This document shows positions 1-7,096 of a DNA stretch of 11,276 bases, in pieces; position 1 is the first letter of the stretch, and each line of letters opens with the position of its first letter. The translations under genes were made by a program, and so were the position numbers. The notes below the pieces were generated by a model. That model did no database searches. It saw only the letters and a program-made list of their open reading frames with translations, and was not told where the DNA came from. This DNA comes from Alphaproteobacteria bacterium (lineage in GTDB: Bacteria; Pseudomonadota; Alphaproteobacteria; Micavibrionales; SZUA-601): positions 1-11,276 of the forward strand of contig QKJH01000013.1 in the NCBI GenBank assembly GCA_003250865.1, written 5' to 3'.

Positions 1-265
1 CATCAACCACAATGGCATTCTCAACCAATGTTTCCGCATAAGTCTCGGCCTGCCCCTGCAGCATAAAAGCCTCGCGGGTAAGCAACACATTTTGATAATT
101 TTTAGCATAAATGAGGGAGCCAGCCAATATTGCCAACGCAAAGGCGTTAAACAGCATAATACCCCAAGTCATTGAAGAAAATAACCGATCTTTTTGAGAA
201 CGGTTTTTCATTCTGGATACTTTATCCGACTGATAAAGCATCTGTATATCGGGGATAGAGACCAT
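1..265 (-). CDS. chvG: ChvG-like sensor histidine kinase, N-terminal part (cut by window edge)
   Basis: Only the first 88 codons are inside the window; the gene continues beyond the left edge. The ATG at 263-265 has a good Shine-Dalgarno, AGGAAG at 274-279, 8 nt upstream. A polar, basic N-terminus is followed by one clear hydrophobic membrane segment at about residues 34-53. After it comes a stretch (about 54-88) typical of the start of the ChvG/ExoS periplasmic sensor region, with its NYQNVLLTREAFMLQGQAE-like pattern. The start lies 16 nt after the stop of a ChvI-type regulator, the usual chvI-chvG operon order. In the family the kinase senses envelope or acid stress in the inner membrane and phosphorylates ChvI. 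The catalytic HisKA and ATPase domains lie outside the window, so the call rests on the N-terminus and the neighbour. Later Met codons (residues 9 and 19) lack an equally good ribosome site. Confidence 0.8.
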   Translation of the reverse strand, partial: MVSIPDIQMLYQSDKVSRMKNRSQKDRLFSSMTWGIMLFNAFALAILAGSLIYAKNYQNVLLTREAFMLQGQAETYAETLVENAIVVD

Positions 266-281
266 CCGCCCTGCTTCCTAA

Positions 282-995
282 CTAGGCACTCTCGGTAAAG
301 CGATAACCGATGCCGTATAATGTTTCAATAGCATCAAATGTTTCGTCAAACTTTTTAAACTTTTGGCGAAGACGTTTAACATGGGTATCTACCGTGCGGT
401 CATCAACATACACGGTATCACTATAGGCAGCGTCCATCAATTGGTCACGACTTTTAACTACACCTGGACGTTTTGCTAGCGCCTTCAGTAGCAAAAACTC
501 TGTAACAGTCAATTGTATATTATTACCTTTCCAGCGACAAAGATGGCGTCTGCTATCCAAATACAACTCGCCATATTCGATAATATCATCCACATCACTG
601 TCATCATTGGCAGCATCTTCGCCACGTTTGAATTCTTCGCGGCGGATAATGGCACGGATACGGGCAATCAATAACTTTTGAGAGAAGGGCTTGGTAATGT
701 AATCGTCTGCCCCCATACGCAATCCGAAAATCTCATCCGCTTCGTCATCCTTGGATGTTAGAAAAATGACCGGCAATTGTTGATCTTGACGAATATTCCG
801 TAAGGTCTCGATACCGTCCATCTTAGGCATTTTAATATCAAGAACCGCCAAATCGACGGGGTTTCTTTTCAATCCATCCAAGGCTTCAACGCCGTTATTA
901 TAGGTAAAGACTTTAAAGCCCTCCGCCTCTAGGGCGATAGACACCGATGTCAAAATATTCTGATCATCATCAACGAGCGCTATTTTATGGGTCAT
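282..995 (-). CDS. chvI: ChvI-like DNA-binding response regulator (OmpR/PhoB family)
   Basis: A two-domain response regulator of 237 residues. The receiver domain begins with HKIALVDDD (acidic pocket at residues 9-11). It carries the phospho-acceptor aspartate in VLDIKMP (about D53), the conserved threonine in FLTSKDD (about T80) and the lysine in TKPF (about K102). The C-terminal half is a winged-helix domain with LTVTEFLLLKALAKRPGVV and the recognition region VYVDDRTVDTHVKRLRQKF, followed by ETLYGIGYRF. These motifs match ChvI of alphaproteobacteria very closely. In the family, phosphorylated ChvI controls envelope-stress and cell-surface genes. I chose the ATG at 993-995 because family members start just before IALVDDD. 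A GTG at 1020-1022 would add nine residues (MQLLMFGYA) with no family counterpart and no good Shine-Dalgarno, but cannot be excluded. The gene is co-directional with chvG downstream; no promoter could be defined in the short gap before comM. Confidence 0.93.
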   Translation of the reverse strand: MTHKIALVDDDQNILTSVSIALEAEGFKVFTYNNGVEALDGLKRNPVDLAVLDIKMPKMDGIETLRNIRQDQQLPVIFLTSKDDEADEIFGLRMGADDYITKPFSQKLLIARIRAIIRREEFKRGEDAANDDSDVDDIIEYGELYLDSRRHLCRWKGNNIQLTVTEFLLLKALAKRPGVVKSRDQLMDAAYSDTVYVDDRTVDTHVKRLRQKFKKFDETFDAIETLYGIGYRFTESA

Positions 996-1073
996 GGCAT
1001 ATCCGAACATTAAAAGTTGCACTTTTTCAACGATATTTTACTGGCGATTTATTGCCTTATTCTTAACATTAGG

Positions 1074-2606
1074 CTATTGAATTGGATTAAAATGGCGGTA
1101 GCTCAACGCTTCGGCTAAATGATGTTTCTTCACCGCGTCCGAGCTTTCCAAATCAGCAATGGTTCGCGCCACGCGTAGCACACGATGGTAACCGCGAGCG
1201 GATAATTTGAGCATCTCGGCCGCTTTGTTCAACAGCGCCTGGCTCTCTTCATCTACTATCACGGATTTTTCCAAATCCTGTCCCTGAAGCTTGGAGTTGG
1301 TGCGTGTATCAGTACCCAGACCAAGAGCTTTCATTCGTTCTTGTTGAAATTGACGAGCGTGTAGAACGCGAGCACGCATCTGTGCGGAGCCTTCTTCGGG
1401 TCGCGGTAGAGATAAATCGGTAATGGATACCGCCGGCACTTCGACCCGAATGTCAAAACGATCCAGTAAAGGCCCCGAAATTTTTGACTGATAATCAGCC
1501 GCACATTTTGGCGCGCGAGAACAGGCCAACGAGGCATCCGACAAATGACCGCATCGGCATGGGTTCATGGCTGCAATCAACTGAAATTCCGATGGGTAGG
1601 TCACGTGGGCATTAACCCGTGCTACCAGTGTTTTTCCGGTTTCAAGCGGTTGGCGCAACGCTTCGAGAGTAGCGCGCTGGAACTCCGGCAACTCATCCAG
1701 AAACAGCACCCCGTGATGGGCAAGCGAGATTTCACCCGGTTTCGCCTTGTGCCCACCACCCACCAAGGACGGAAGCGATGCTGAATGGTGCGGATCACGA
1801 AACGGGCGGGTCATGACAATCCGTCCGCCCTCGAGCATACCCGCCAACGAATGTATCATGGAAACATCCAGCGCCTCTTCAGGGCTGAGTGGGGGTAATA
1901 TCGTTGGCAGACGGGCGGCTAACATGGATTTTCCTGAACCGGGCGGCCCCACCATCAATAAATTATGCCCACCTGCGGCGGCAATTTCCATGGCGCGTTT
2001 GGCCATTTCCTGCCCCTTAATATCAGCATAATCTAAAATAGATTCCTCTAAATTATCGTTGTTCGGGTTTATCGGTATTTCCGGTTGGGACAGAACCTGT
2101 GTTCCCTTAAAATGGTTAATCAGCCCAAGCAAGGAATCGGGTGCCAATACCTCGACATCGCCGGCCCACGCCGCTTCGCGGCCGCTTTCGCGTGGGCAGA
2201 TAAAGGTATGATGGCATTGATTGGCAAACATGGCCGCCGGTAAAACACCAGCTACGGGACGCAACCGACCATCAAGCGACAATTCACCCACGGCACATAC
2301 CTCGGCGATTTCATCGGACGGCAGTACACCCATAGCCCCCAGCAAAGCCAGCGCAATCGGCAAATCAAAATGGCTCCCTTCTTTCGTCAAATCGGCGGGA
2401 GCCAGATTAACGGTAATTCGTTTAGCCGGTAGCGACAGGTTCAGCGAATGAAACGCGGCGCGCACACGGTCACGAGCCTCGGATATGGCCTTATCCGGCA
2501 GTCCCACAATTGAAAACGCCGGTAATCCGTTGGCAATTTGTACTTGAACATCAACAGGGGAAACATCGATTCCCTGAAACGCTACTGTATTTACCCGTGT
2601 TACCAT
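1074..2606 (-). CDS. comM: ComM/YifB family Mg chelatase-like AAA+ ATPase
   Basis: A protein of 510 residues, the usual YifB/ComM length. The N-terminal ChlI-like domain (about 1-170) includes LPAFSIVGLPDKAISEARDR. The AAA+ core has Walker A GPPGSGKS at 220-227, Walker B LFLDELPEF at about 301-309, the DPHHSAS motif at about 271-277, and LLDRFDI with its arginine at about 383. A cysteine cluster (NPCRCGH at 348-354, then C362 and C368) is typical of the family and may bind zinc. The C-terminal Mg-chelatase domain contains LSARGYHRVLRVARTIADLE. In naturally transformable bacteria ComM is a hexameric helicase that promotes branch migration during integration of incoming DNA; in others its role is poorly defined. 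The first 35 codons duplicate the remnant at 3135-3239 with only silent differences. The ATG is preceded by AGG at 2616-2618, 9 nt upstream, overlapping the stop of the gene at 2613-3101. The present ribosome site is therefore supplied by the inserted segment. Confidence 0.95.
   Translation of the reverse strand: MVTRVNTVAFQGIDVSPVDVQVQIANGLPAFSIVGLPDKAISEARDRVRAAFHSLNLSLPAKRITVNLAPADLTKEGSHFDLPIALALLGAMGVLPSDEIAEVCAVGELSLDGRLRPVAGVLPAAMFANQCHHTFICPRESGREAAWAGDVEVLAPDSLLGLINHFKGTQVLSQPEIPINPNNDNLEESILDYADIKGQEMAKRAMEIAAAGGHNLLMVGPPGSGKSMLAARLPTILPPLSPEEALDVSMIHSLAGMLEGGRIVMTRPFRDPHHSASLPSLVGGGHKAKPGEISLAHHGVLFLDELPEFQRATLEALRQPLETGKTLVARVNAHVTYPSEFQLIAAMNPCRCGHLSDASLACSRAPKCAADYQSKISGPLLDRFDIRVEVPAVSITDLSLPRPEEGSAQMRARVLHARQFQQERMKALGLGTDTRTNSKLQGQDLEKSVIVDEESQALLNKAAEMLKLSARGYHRVLRVARTIADLESSDAVKKHHLAEALSYRHFNPIQ
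2502..2606 (-). repeat. Direct repeat copy A: 5' end of intact comM
   Basis: Codons 1-35 of the intact comM. Aligned without gaps to 3135-3239 (offset 633), 94 of 105 bases match. The 11 mismatches fall at codons 2, 4, 5, 7, 16, 17, 21, 22, 28, 30 and 35, all at third positions and all silent. Similarity begins at the ATG itself: the bases upstream of the start codon do not match those upstream of copy B. It ends after codon 35, where copy A continues as LPDKA. Confidence 0.95.
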
Positions 2607-2612
2607 GCCGCA

Positions 2613-3101
2613 CTACCTATCAACTTCTTTTATCTCAACCTTATGACCACTAATAACAAAAGCTGCTTTATTTTTATCGAAGCAATTTTTTACACTTTCG
2701 TTTTCAACAAAAAACCATCCTCGTGTCCATATTGACTTCTCATATATTTTTACAATTTTACTATCGTTTATAAAAGCAAATCCCCATTCGCCATCATCGG
2801 ATAAATTTGGTATTTCTGCTATAACATCGCCCCTGTTCACACTGACATATCGTGATAAAGTTTCGTTATCTGTTTTTTCTCCGTATACAGAGTATGGGGG
2901 CAAAATACATACAAACTTCCATTCAAAATCTGTAATGTCTGAAAAGTATATTGTAGAACTTGTTTCTTTCTTTTTATCAAATTCTTTCCAGAAGGAATCT
3001 CTGGTTATGTACCCTAAATACAAGGCAGTAGCTATTGTAATTAGTATAACAAATATAACAACACCGGTTTTTATAAATAACTTTATAACTCTATTAATCA
3101 C
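2613..3101 (-). CDS. Hypothetical single-pass membrane-anchored protein, AT-rich insert gene
   Basis: I do not recognise this 162-residue protein. Its N-terminus is short and basic (R4, K7, K11) and is followed by one hydrophobic segment at about 12-31. This predicts an N-in anchor with about 130 residues outside the cytoplasm. The outer part is rich in aromatic and charged residues, contains EWKFVCILPPY at about 60-70, and has two cysteines (C65, C140) that could pair. The start is GTG at 3099-3101, with AAGGA about 10 nt upstream; no other canonical start is available before the in-frame stop at 3120-3122. G+C is about 31% by hand count, far below the flanking genes, which suggests recent transfer. 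The gene sits between a comM 5' remnant and intact comM, all on the same strand, 6 nt from the comM start, so it is probably co-transcribed with comM. The function is unknown; an immunity-type or envelope role would be speculation. Confidence 0.75.
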   Translation of the reverse strand: MINRVIKLFIKTGVVIFVILITIATALYLGYITRDSFWKEFDKKKETSSTIYFSDITDFEWKFVCILPPYSVYGEKTDNETLSRYVSVNRGDVIAEIPNLSDDGEWGFAFINDSKIVKIYEKSIWTRGWFFVENESVKNCFDKNKAAFVISGHKVEIKEVDR

Positions 3102-3119
3102 TTCTTTTTTATCCTTACC

Positions 3120-3239
3120 TTATGGGTAAATATACCCCACAATTGAAAAAGCCGGCAATCCGTTGGCAATTTGCACCTGAACATCAACGGGTGAAACATC
3201 GATTCCCTGAAACGCTACAGTATTGACACGTGTGACCAT
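3120..3239 (-). pseudogene. comM: Truncated 5' remnant of comM (39 codons)
   Basis: Reading from the ATG at 3237-3239, the first 35 residues (MVTRVNTVAF through FSIVG) are identical to the N-terminus of the intact ComM. The frame then leaves comM, encodes YIYP and ends at TAA 3120-3122. The fragment has no ATPase domain and cannot be functional as ComM. Its upstream region (3240-3422) looks like the original comM promoter region, so the fragment may still be transcribed and translated as a leader peptide. Its stop codon is in the same frame as the downstream gene at 2613-3101, whose GTG lies six codons later. Silent-only divergence from the intact copy shows that both descend from functional comM genes. 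Confidence 0.88.
3135..3239 (-). repeat. Direct repeat copy B: 5' end of comM remnant
   Basis: Partner of the repeat at 2502-2606, with 94/105 identities and no gaps. Beyond 3135 the sequence turns into AT-rich DNA unrelated to comM, marking the left junction of the inserted segment. The other junction lies at about 2607, immediately before the ATG of the intact copy. Confidence 0.95.
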
Positions 3240-3422
3240 AATCTACTCTTACTGTTATACAACCATTGTTAGTAAACCCTATTTTTACTGCCGAGAAAAG
3301 TCATAAAATCGTGTGTTTTGCACAATTTTATGGCTTGTTCTTGAAAAATAACAATTTATTAAACCCCTGCGTATAAAACTTTTTAATAGAGTTCACATCT
3401 GAACGGTTTCACGGGGTATTTA
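3240..3422. other. Intergenic region between divergent comM remnant and 199-aa gene
   Basis: These 183 bp must hold the start signals for two divergent units: leftward (comM remnant, insert gene, comM) and rightward (the gene at 3423). On the plus strand, TTGTTC at 3335-3340 and TATTAA at 3357-3362 (16-nt spacing) form a weak sigma70-like pair. On the minus strand, TATAAC about 20 nt before the remnant ATG could be a -10 element, but I see no good -35. A long dyad at 3302-3332 is listed separately. No tRNA or terminator was recognised. Confidence 0.5.
3302..3332. promoter_or_regulatory. 12-bp inverted repeat, operator-like
   Basis: CATAAAATCGTG at 3302-3313 pairs with CACAATTTTATG at 3321-3332, 11 of 12 positions, across a 7-nt centre. 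No T-run follows on either strand, so it does not look like an intrinsic terminator. Its position between divergent transcription units suggests a regulator binding site, which is inference. Confidence 0.45.
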
Positions 3423-4022
3423 ATGGACACATACCGCCAGAACGAAAAAGCGGCATTGATTGCCGTGCAGAGCATATTGAACACCCGCGGCGTTTCACCG
3501 TGGGAAAAAATCAATCGGCTGCGCCAAAGCATCGGCCAGTTGGAACCGTACGAGTCCCTAACCATTTTTACCCAAATTCTGGTTGCCTTTTCCGAGCGGT
3601 TAAATTTGGCCACGCCAATGAGCCAATGGATAAAGAAAACCATTGTCGAGTTTTCTACACGTGTGTTATCGGGTAATGCCGCCAACCCTGATAGGCTCAA
3701 CACTTCGCGCAAGCTGTATGAAATTATATCCCACTTCAAACGGCTAGGCTCGTGTGAGTTTATGGATTGCGGCTATAATGATGAAAACTGGCGTTTATTG
3801 TTGGATGTCATTATTACCATGGCACGGCGCAGTGCCGACGAAGCCTCGGGTATATCAGTACTACCCATGTCCTCACCAACACAAGACTTGGTTAAACCGC
3901 CCGAATCCCCAAAAAAGCGTCCGCCGGCCAAAAACCTTATCGGTCTGGGCAAAACAGCCTATCGTCAAAGCCGTTATATGTCGGAACAAACACAGCACCA
4001 TCTTGCGGTGACCGATAATTAA
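3423..4022 (+). CDS. Conserved-looking hypothetical protein, mostly helical
   Basis: A 199-residue protein I do not recognise. There is no signal peptide or membrane segment, so it is probably cytoplasmic. Residues 1-135 look alpha-helical with mixed charge. They are followed by a proline/lysine-rich, probably disordered stretch at about 150-170 (PTQDLVKPPESPKKRPPAKN) and a basic, Gln/His-containing tail. Two cysteines occur close together in SCEFMDCGYNDENW (about 109-122). The ATG has GGGG 6 nt upstream. It is the only plus-strand gene in the window; its TAA at 4020-4022 is one base from the rodA stop, so the two genes converge tightly. Base composition resembles the core genes, unlike the insert at 2613-3101. 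No catalytic motif was seen. The location beside the elongasome operon does not by itself indicate a role in cell shape. Confidence 0.8.
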   Translation: MDTYRQNEKAALIAVQSILNTRGVSPWEKINRLRQSIGQLEPYESLTIFTQILVAFSERLNLATPMSQWIKKTIVEFSTRVLSGNAANPDRLNTSRKLYEIISHFKRLGSCEFMDCGYNDENWRLLLDVIITMARRSADEASGISVLPMSSPTQDLVKPPESPKKRPPAKNLIGLGKTAYRQSRYMSEQTQHHLAVTDN

Positions 4023-4023
4023 A

Positions 4024-5157
4024 TCAATAGGTATTGGTGTTCATTCGAATATCGCGATGAATCGAAGCGCTTAAGACAAGGCCAAACCCGAACATCGTTG
4101 AAATCATAATTGTCCCGCCGTAGGATACAAGCGGTAACGGTACGCCAACAACCGGCAACAAACCCATAACCATAGCCACATTAATAAAGACATAGAAAAA
4201 CAGATTGGTGACAATTCCCATTACCAAAAGTCTGCCAAACTGATTACGCACACGGTGGGCAATCAAAAGCCCATAAAGAAAGATGCATAAATAAAGCGAC
4301 AATAAAACAATTCCGCCCAACAATCCCCACTCTTCGGCAAACAGTGTGAAAATAAAGTCCGTCTGTTTTTCAGGCAAGAAATTCAGATGGCTCTGTGTAC
4401 CCTGTAAAAAACCCTTGCCGGACATACCGGCAGAACCAAGGGCAATTTTCGATTGCATGACGTGATAACCGCTGCCCAAAGGATCGGATTCCGGATTTAA
4501 AAAAGTGAGAACACGCTGTTTTTGATAATCATGCAAAAACTGCCACGCAATCGGACAGGCTGCAACGACAGCGGCCCCCCCCAAAAGAAACACCCAAATT
4601 CTTATTCCTGCCAAAAACAATATGGTGACCCCCACGGCAACCAACATGACTGCCGTTCCCAAATCAGGCTGGCGCAACACCAGCGCCGTCGGCAGTAAAA
4701 TAAGCAAAGCAGGTACAATCAGTGACGGGATATTAGTGATATGTTCAGGGTCACGTTTACAATAATAGTTGGCCAGCGCTAAAATAAGTGCTGCCTTCAT
4801 TAACTCGGACGGTTGCAGATTGATAAAACCAAGATTAATCCACCGCTGTGCCCCCATACCGATGTAACCCTTGACCTCAACGGCAATCAGCAAAAAAAGC
4901 ACAATAAGATAGAACGGATAGGCCATTTTCCGCCAAAACCGAATATCAAGCAAAGCAACAAACAACATGCCGACAAATCCGATTGTAAAACGTATTACGT
5001 GATTAAAGGCCCATGGATGGATATTGCCGCCACCCGCAGAATAGAGCGATAGAAAACCAACGCCAAATATCAAAAATACCAGAAATATAAATCCAATATT
5101 AAGCATATGGAGTTTCTCGCCAAATGTCAGACGTTCTTCTAATGATAAAAGGCTCAT
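4024..5157 (-). CDS. rodA: RodA, SEDS-family peptidoglycan glycosyltransferase of the elongasome
   Basis: A polytopic membrane protein of 377 residues, close to the usual RodA length, with about ten hydrophobic segments. SEDS signatures are present: GMGAQRWINLG...LQPSEL (about 100-119), RQPDLGTA (162-169), the periplasmic loop GKGFLQGTQSHLNFLPEKQTDFIF (split around residue 260), and FVPLPLVSYGG-like GVPLPLVSYGG near the C-terminus. The aspartate in QTDF (about D267) corresponds to the residue considered catalytic in E. coli RodA. RodA polymerises lipid II into glycan strands and works as a pair with PBP2. Its ATG overlaps the stop of mrdA (ATGA at 5154-5157), which indicates translational coupling and fits 1:1 production of the two partners. 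It is the last gene of the mreB-rodA transcription unit. Confidence 0.96.
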   Translation of the reverse strand: MSLLSLEERLTFGEKLHMLNIGFIFLVFLIFGVGFLSLYSAGGGNIHPWAFNHVIRFTIGFVGMLFVALLDIRFWRKMAYPFYLIVLFLLIAVEVKGYIGMGAQRWINLGFINLQPSELMKAALILALANYYCKRDPEHITNIPSLIVPALLILLPTALVLRQPDLGTAVMLVAVGVTILFLAGIRIWVFLLGGAAVVAACPIAWQFLHDYQKQRVLTFLNPESDPLGSGYHVMQSKIALGSAGMSGKGFLQGTQSHLNFLPEKQTDFIFTLFAEEWGLLGGIVLLSLYLCIFLYGLLIAHRVRNQFGRLLVMGIVTNLFFYVFINVAMVMGLLPVVGVPLPLVSYGGTIMISTMFGFGLVLSASIHRDIRMNTNTY

Positions 5158-7037
5158 GATTTACCCCCGTTTTCCTTGTCCGCACTTTTGGGTTCAAACA
5201 GCCTAATTTGTCTCATATGAGGAGCTCTTTGTTGCGTTTTAAGCAAAATATCATGTGCTATTGGTGCGGCAACCGCCGAACCGCCGCCGCCATGTTCAAC
5301 CACAACAGCCGTAACATAGCGCGGATTATCATACGGGGCATAACCGACAAACAGAGCATGGTGCTGCTGATCCCATGGTAAATCTTCCATCTTTAGTCCA
5401 CGAGCGCGATCTTCCATTGAAATGCGGCGCACCTGTGCGGTGCCGGTCTTGCCGCCCATAGCAAAACCTTCTTCGGTAATCTTTGAACCACGCGCCGTAC
5501 CGTGCTTACCCATCATTACGGCTTCCATACCATCGCGTACGATTTTTATGTTTTTATCGGATAGTCCAATCGTTTCGAAAACCGGCTGTTTGCGATTCCA
5601 CTGACCCAGTTTTTCAACAAGATACGGTTTCACAGCCTTACCGCCATTGACAATACGCGCCGTCATTGTCGCAAGCTGTAGGGGGGTTGTCTGTATATAG
5701 CCTTGCCCAATGGCGGCAACGACGGTTTCACCCAACTGCCACGATGTATCATAGCGCTCTTGCTTCCATTCACGTGTGGGTATCAATCCACCGCGCTCGC
5801 CAGGAATTTCAATATCAAGTTTGTCACCCAAACCCAGCCTTCGTGCCATGGCCGCAATATTGTCAATGCCAATTTCCTTGGATATTTCATAAAAGAAAAC
5901 GTCGCAGGATTGTTCCAAAGCATCGACAAAACCCATATTGCCATGCCCTCCAGCTTTCCAACAATGGAAACGATGGTTGCCCAACGTCATATGGCCGGGA
6001 CAAAATACCCGCTTGCCCGGTTTGATAATATCCGTCTCCAATCCGGCGAGTGCTGTCACCATTTTAAAGGTTGAGCCAGGAGGATACTGTCCCGACACGA
6101 CTTTGTTTGTTAACGGGTTAGACGGATCGCTCAAATAGCTTGCCCACAAATCAGCTGGTATTCCATGAATAAACAGATTGGGATCAAATGAAGAGTGTGA
6201 GTTCATGGCATAAATTGCCCCTGTGTGCACATCCATCACCACGGCTGACGCACTTTTTTCCTGTGCAATTCTTTGCTGGATGTAGTGCTGTAAATCCGCA
6301 TCAAGTGTTAACGTGATTTCTTCACCTTGTTGACCTTCGTTGCGCTTCAGCTCGCGCACCTGACGACCGAGAGCATTGACCTCAACATGGGCTGTACCGG
6401 CAATACCGCGCAGCAATTTGTCGTATGTTTTTTCAATTCCCGATTTGCCAATACGAAAATCGGGCAACGACAAAACGGGGTCATCTTCCATTTCGGCTTC
6501 GCTCACAGCACCGACATAACCGACAACATGTGCCGTGCTAACGCCCAACGGATAGGAGCGCACTTGTCCTTCTTCAATTTGTACGCCGGGCAAATCGGGA
6601 AGAGATACCTCGATAATGGCAAGCTGTTCCCATGTCAGTGTTTCACTAACCGTTACCGGAACAAAAGAACGGTTCTGGCTTATCTCTTTTTTAATACGCG
6701 TACGGGCACGCTCATCAATAGCTACTTTACGGTTCAACTTGTCGAGGACGGCATCGACATCGGGACATTGCTCCGGTATCAGAATCAAGCGAAAATTTTG
6801 ACGATTAACGGCCAAAGGAATATCAAATCTATCAAGAATTGTACCGCGAATAGGTTCGAGTAATTTCAGATTCACCCGGTTATCTTCCGAAAGCATCTGG
6901 TATTTGCTATTTTGAAAAATTTGAATATAAGCTAAGCGCCCGCCAAGCACACACAAACCAATAAGTTTTACGGCGCCGATAAATAATGCCCGACGTGAAA
7001 AAAGACGATAGATATCATGTTGGCGTTCCATAGCCAT
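5154..7037 (-). CDS. mrdA: PBP2, class B peptidoglycan D,D-transpeptidase
   Basis: A class B penicillin-binding protein of 627 residues, similar to E. coli PBP2. One membrane anchor lies at about 16-40 (LFIGAVKLIGLCVLGGRLAY). The PBP dimerisation/pedestal domain spans about 60-230 and contains RGTILDRFDIPLAVN. The transpeptidase domain has the active-site serine in STFK (322-325), the second motif SCD (377-379; many relatives have S-A-D here) and KTGT (530-533). PBP2 cross-links glycan strands made by RodA during lateral wall growth and is the target of mecillinam. The ATG at 7035-7037 gives the usual short cytoplasmic N-terminus. The Shine-Dalgarno is weak or distant (AGGG about 14 nt upstream), and the Met two codons later is an alternative. 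A 59-nt gap separates it from mreD with no terminator visible, so it is presumably in the same operon. Confidence 0.97.
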   Translation of the reverse strand: MAMERQHDIYRLFSRRALFIGAVKLIGLCVLGGRLAYIQIFQNSKYQMLSEDNRVNLKLLEPIRGTILDRFDIPLAVNRQNFRLILIPEQCPDVDAVLDKLNRKVAIDERARTRIKKEISQNRSFVPVTVSETLTWEQLAIIEVSLPDLPGVQIEEGQVRSYPLGVSTAHVVGYVGAVSEAEMEDDPVLSLPDFRIGKSGIEKTYDKLLRGIAGTAHVEVNALGRQVRELKRNEGQQGEEITLTLDADLQHYIQQRIAQEKSASAVVMDVHTGAIYAMNSHSSFDPNLFIHGIPADLWASYLSDPSNPLTNKVVSGQYPPGSTFKMVTALAGLETDIIKPGKRVFCPGHMTLGNHRFHCWKAGGHGNMGFVDALEQSCDVFFYEISKEIGIDNIAAMARRLGLGDKLDIEIPGERGGLIPTREWKQERYDTSWQLGETVVAAIGQGYIQTTPLQLATMTARIVNGGKAVKPYLVEKLGQWNRKQPVFETIGLSDKNIKIVRDGMEAVMMGKHGTARGSKITEEGFAMGGKTGTAQVRRISMEDRARGLKMEDLPWDQQHHALFVGYAPYDNPRYVTAVVVEHGGGGSAVAAPIAHDILLKTQQRAPHMRQIRLFEPKSADKENGGKS

Positions 7038-7096
7038 GCGTGTGCACTTTTCCCTGTAGGATAATAACCGACGTTTATTTTTTATTCTCTTTAGTT

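Noticed and set aside
996..1022. GTG start for chvI at 1022
   Set aside because: It adds nine residues with no family counterpart and no Shine-Dalgarno. Kept only as an alternative.
2538..2735. 65-codon plus-strand open frame spanning the comM start and the insert gene
   Set aside because: It crosses two minus-strand genes and includes one arm of the comM repeat in antisense; no coding evidence.
2502..3239. Site-specific integration with the repeats as att sites, or an IS insertion
   Set aside because: No integrase or transposase gene and no terminal inverted repeats are present. The 105-bp repeats differ at 11 positions, whereas att cores or target duplications would be short and identical. 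Homologous exchange fits better.
3383..3739. 118-codon minus-strand open frame overlapping the 199-residue gene
   Set aside because: The plus-strand frame is longer, has a ribosome site and fits tightly against rodA. The minus frame has no supporting signal.
6327..6863. 178-codon plus-strand open frame inside mrdA
   Set aside because: Lies antisense to a well-supported PBP2 gene with all catalytic motifs; no ribosome site or recognisable protein features.
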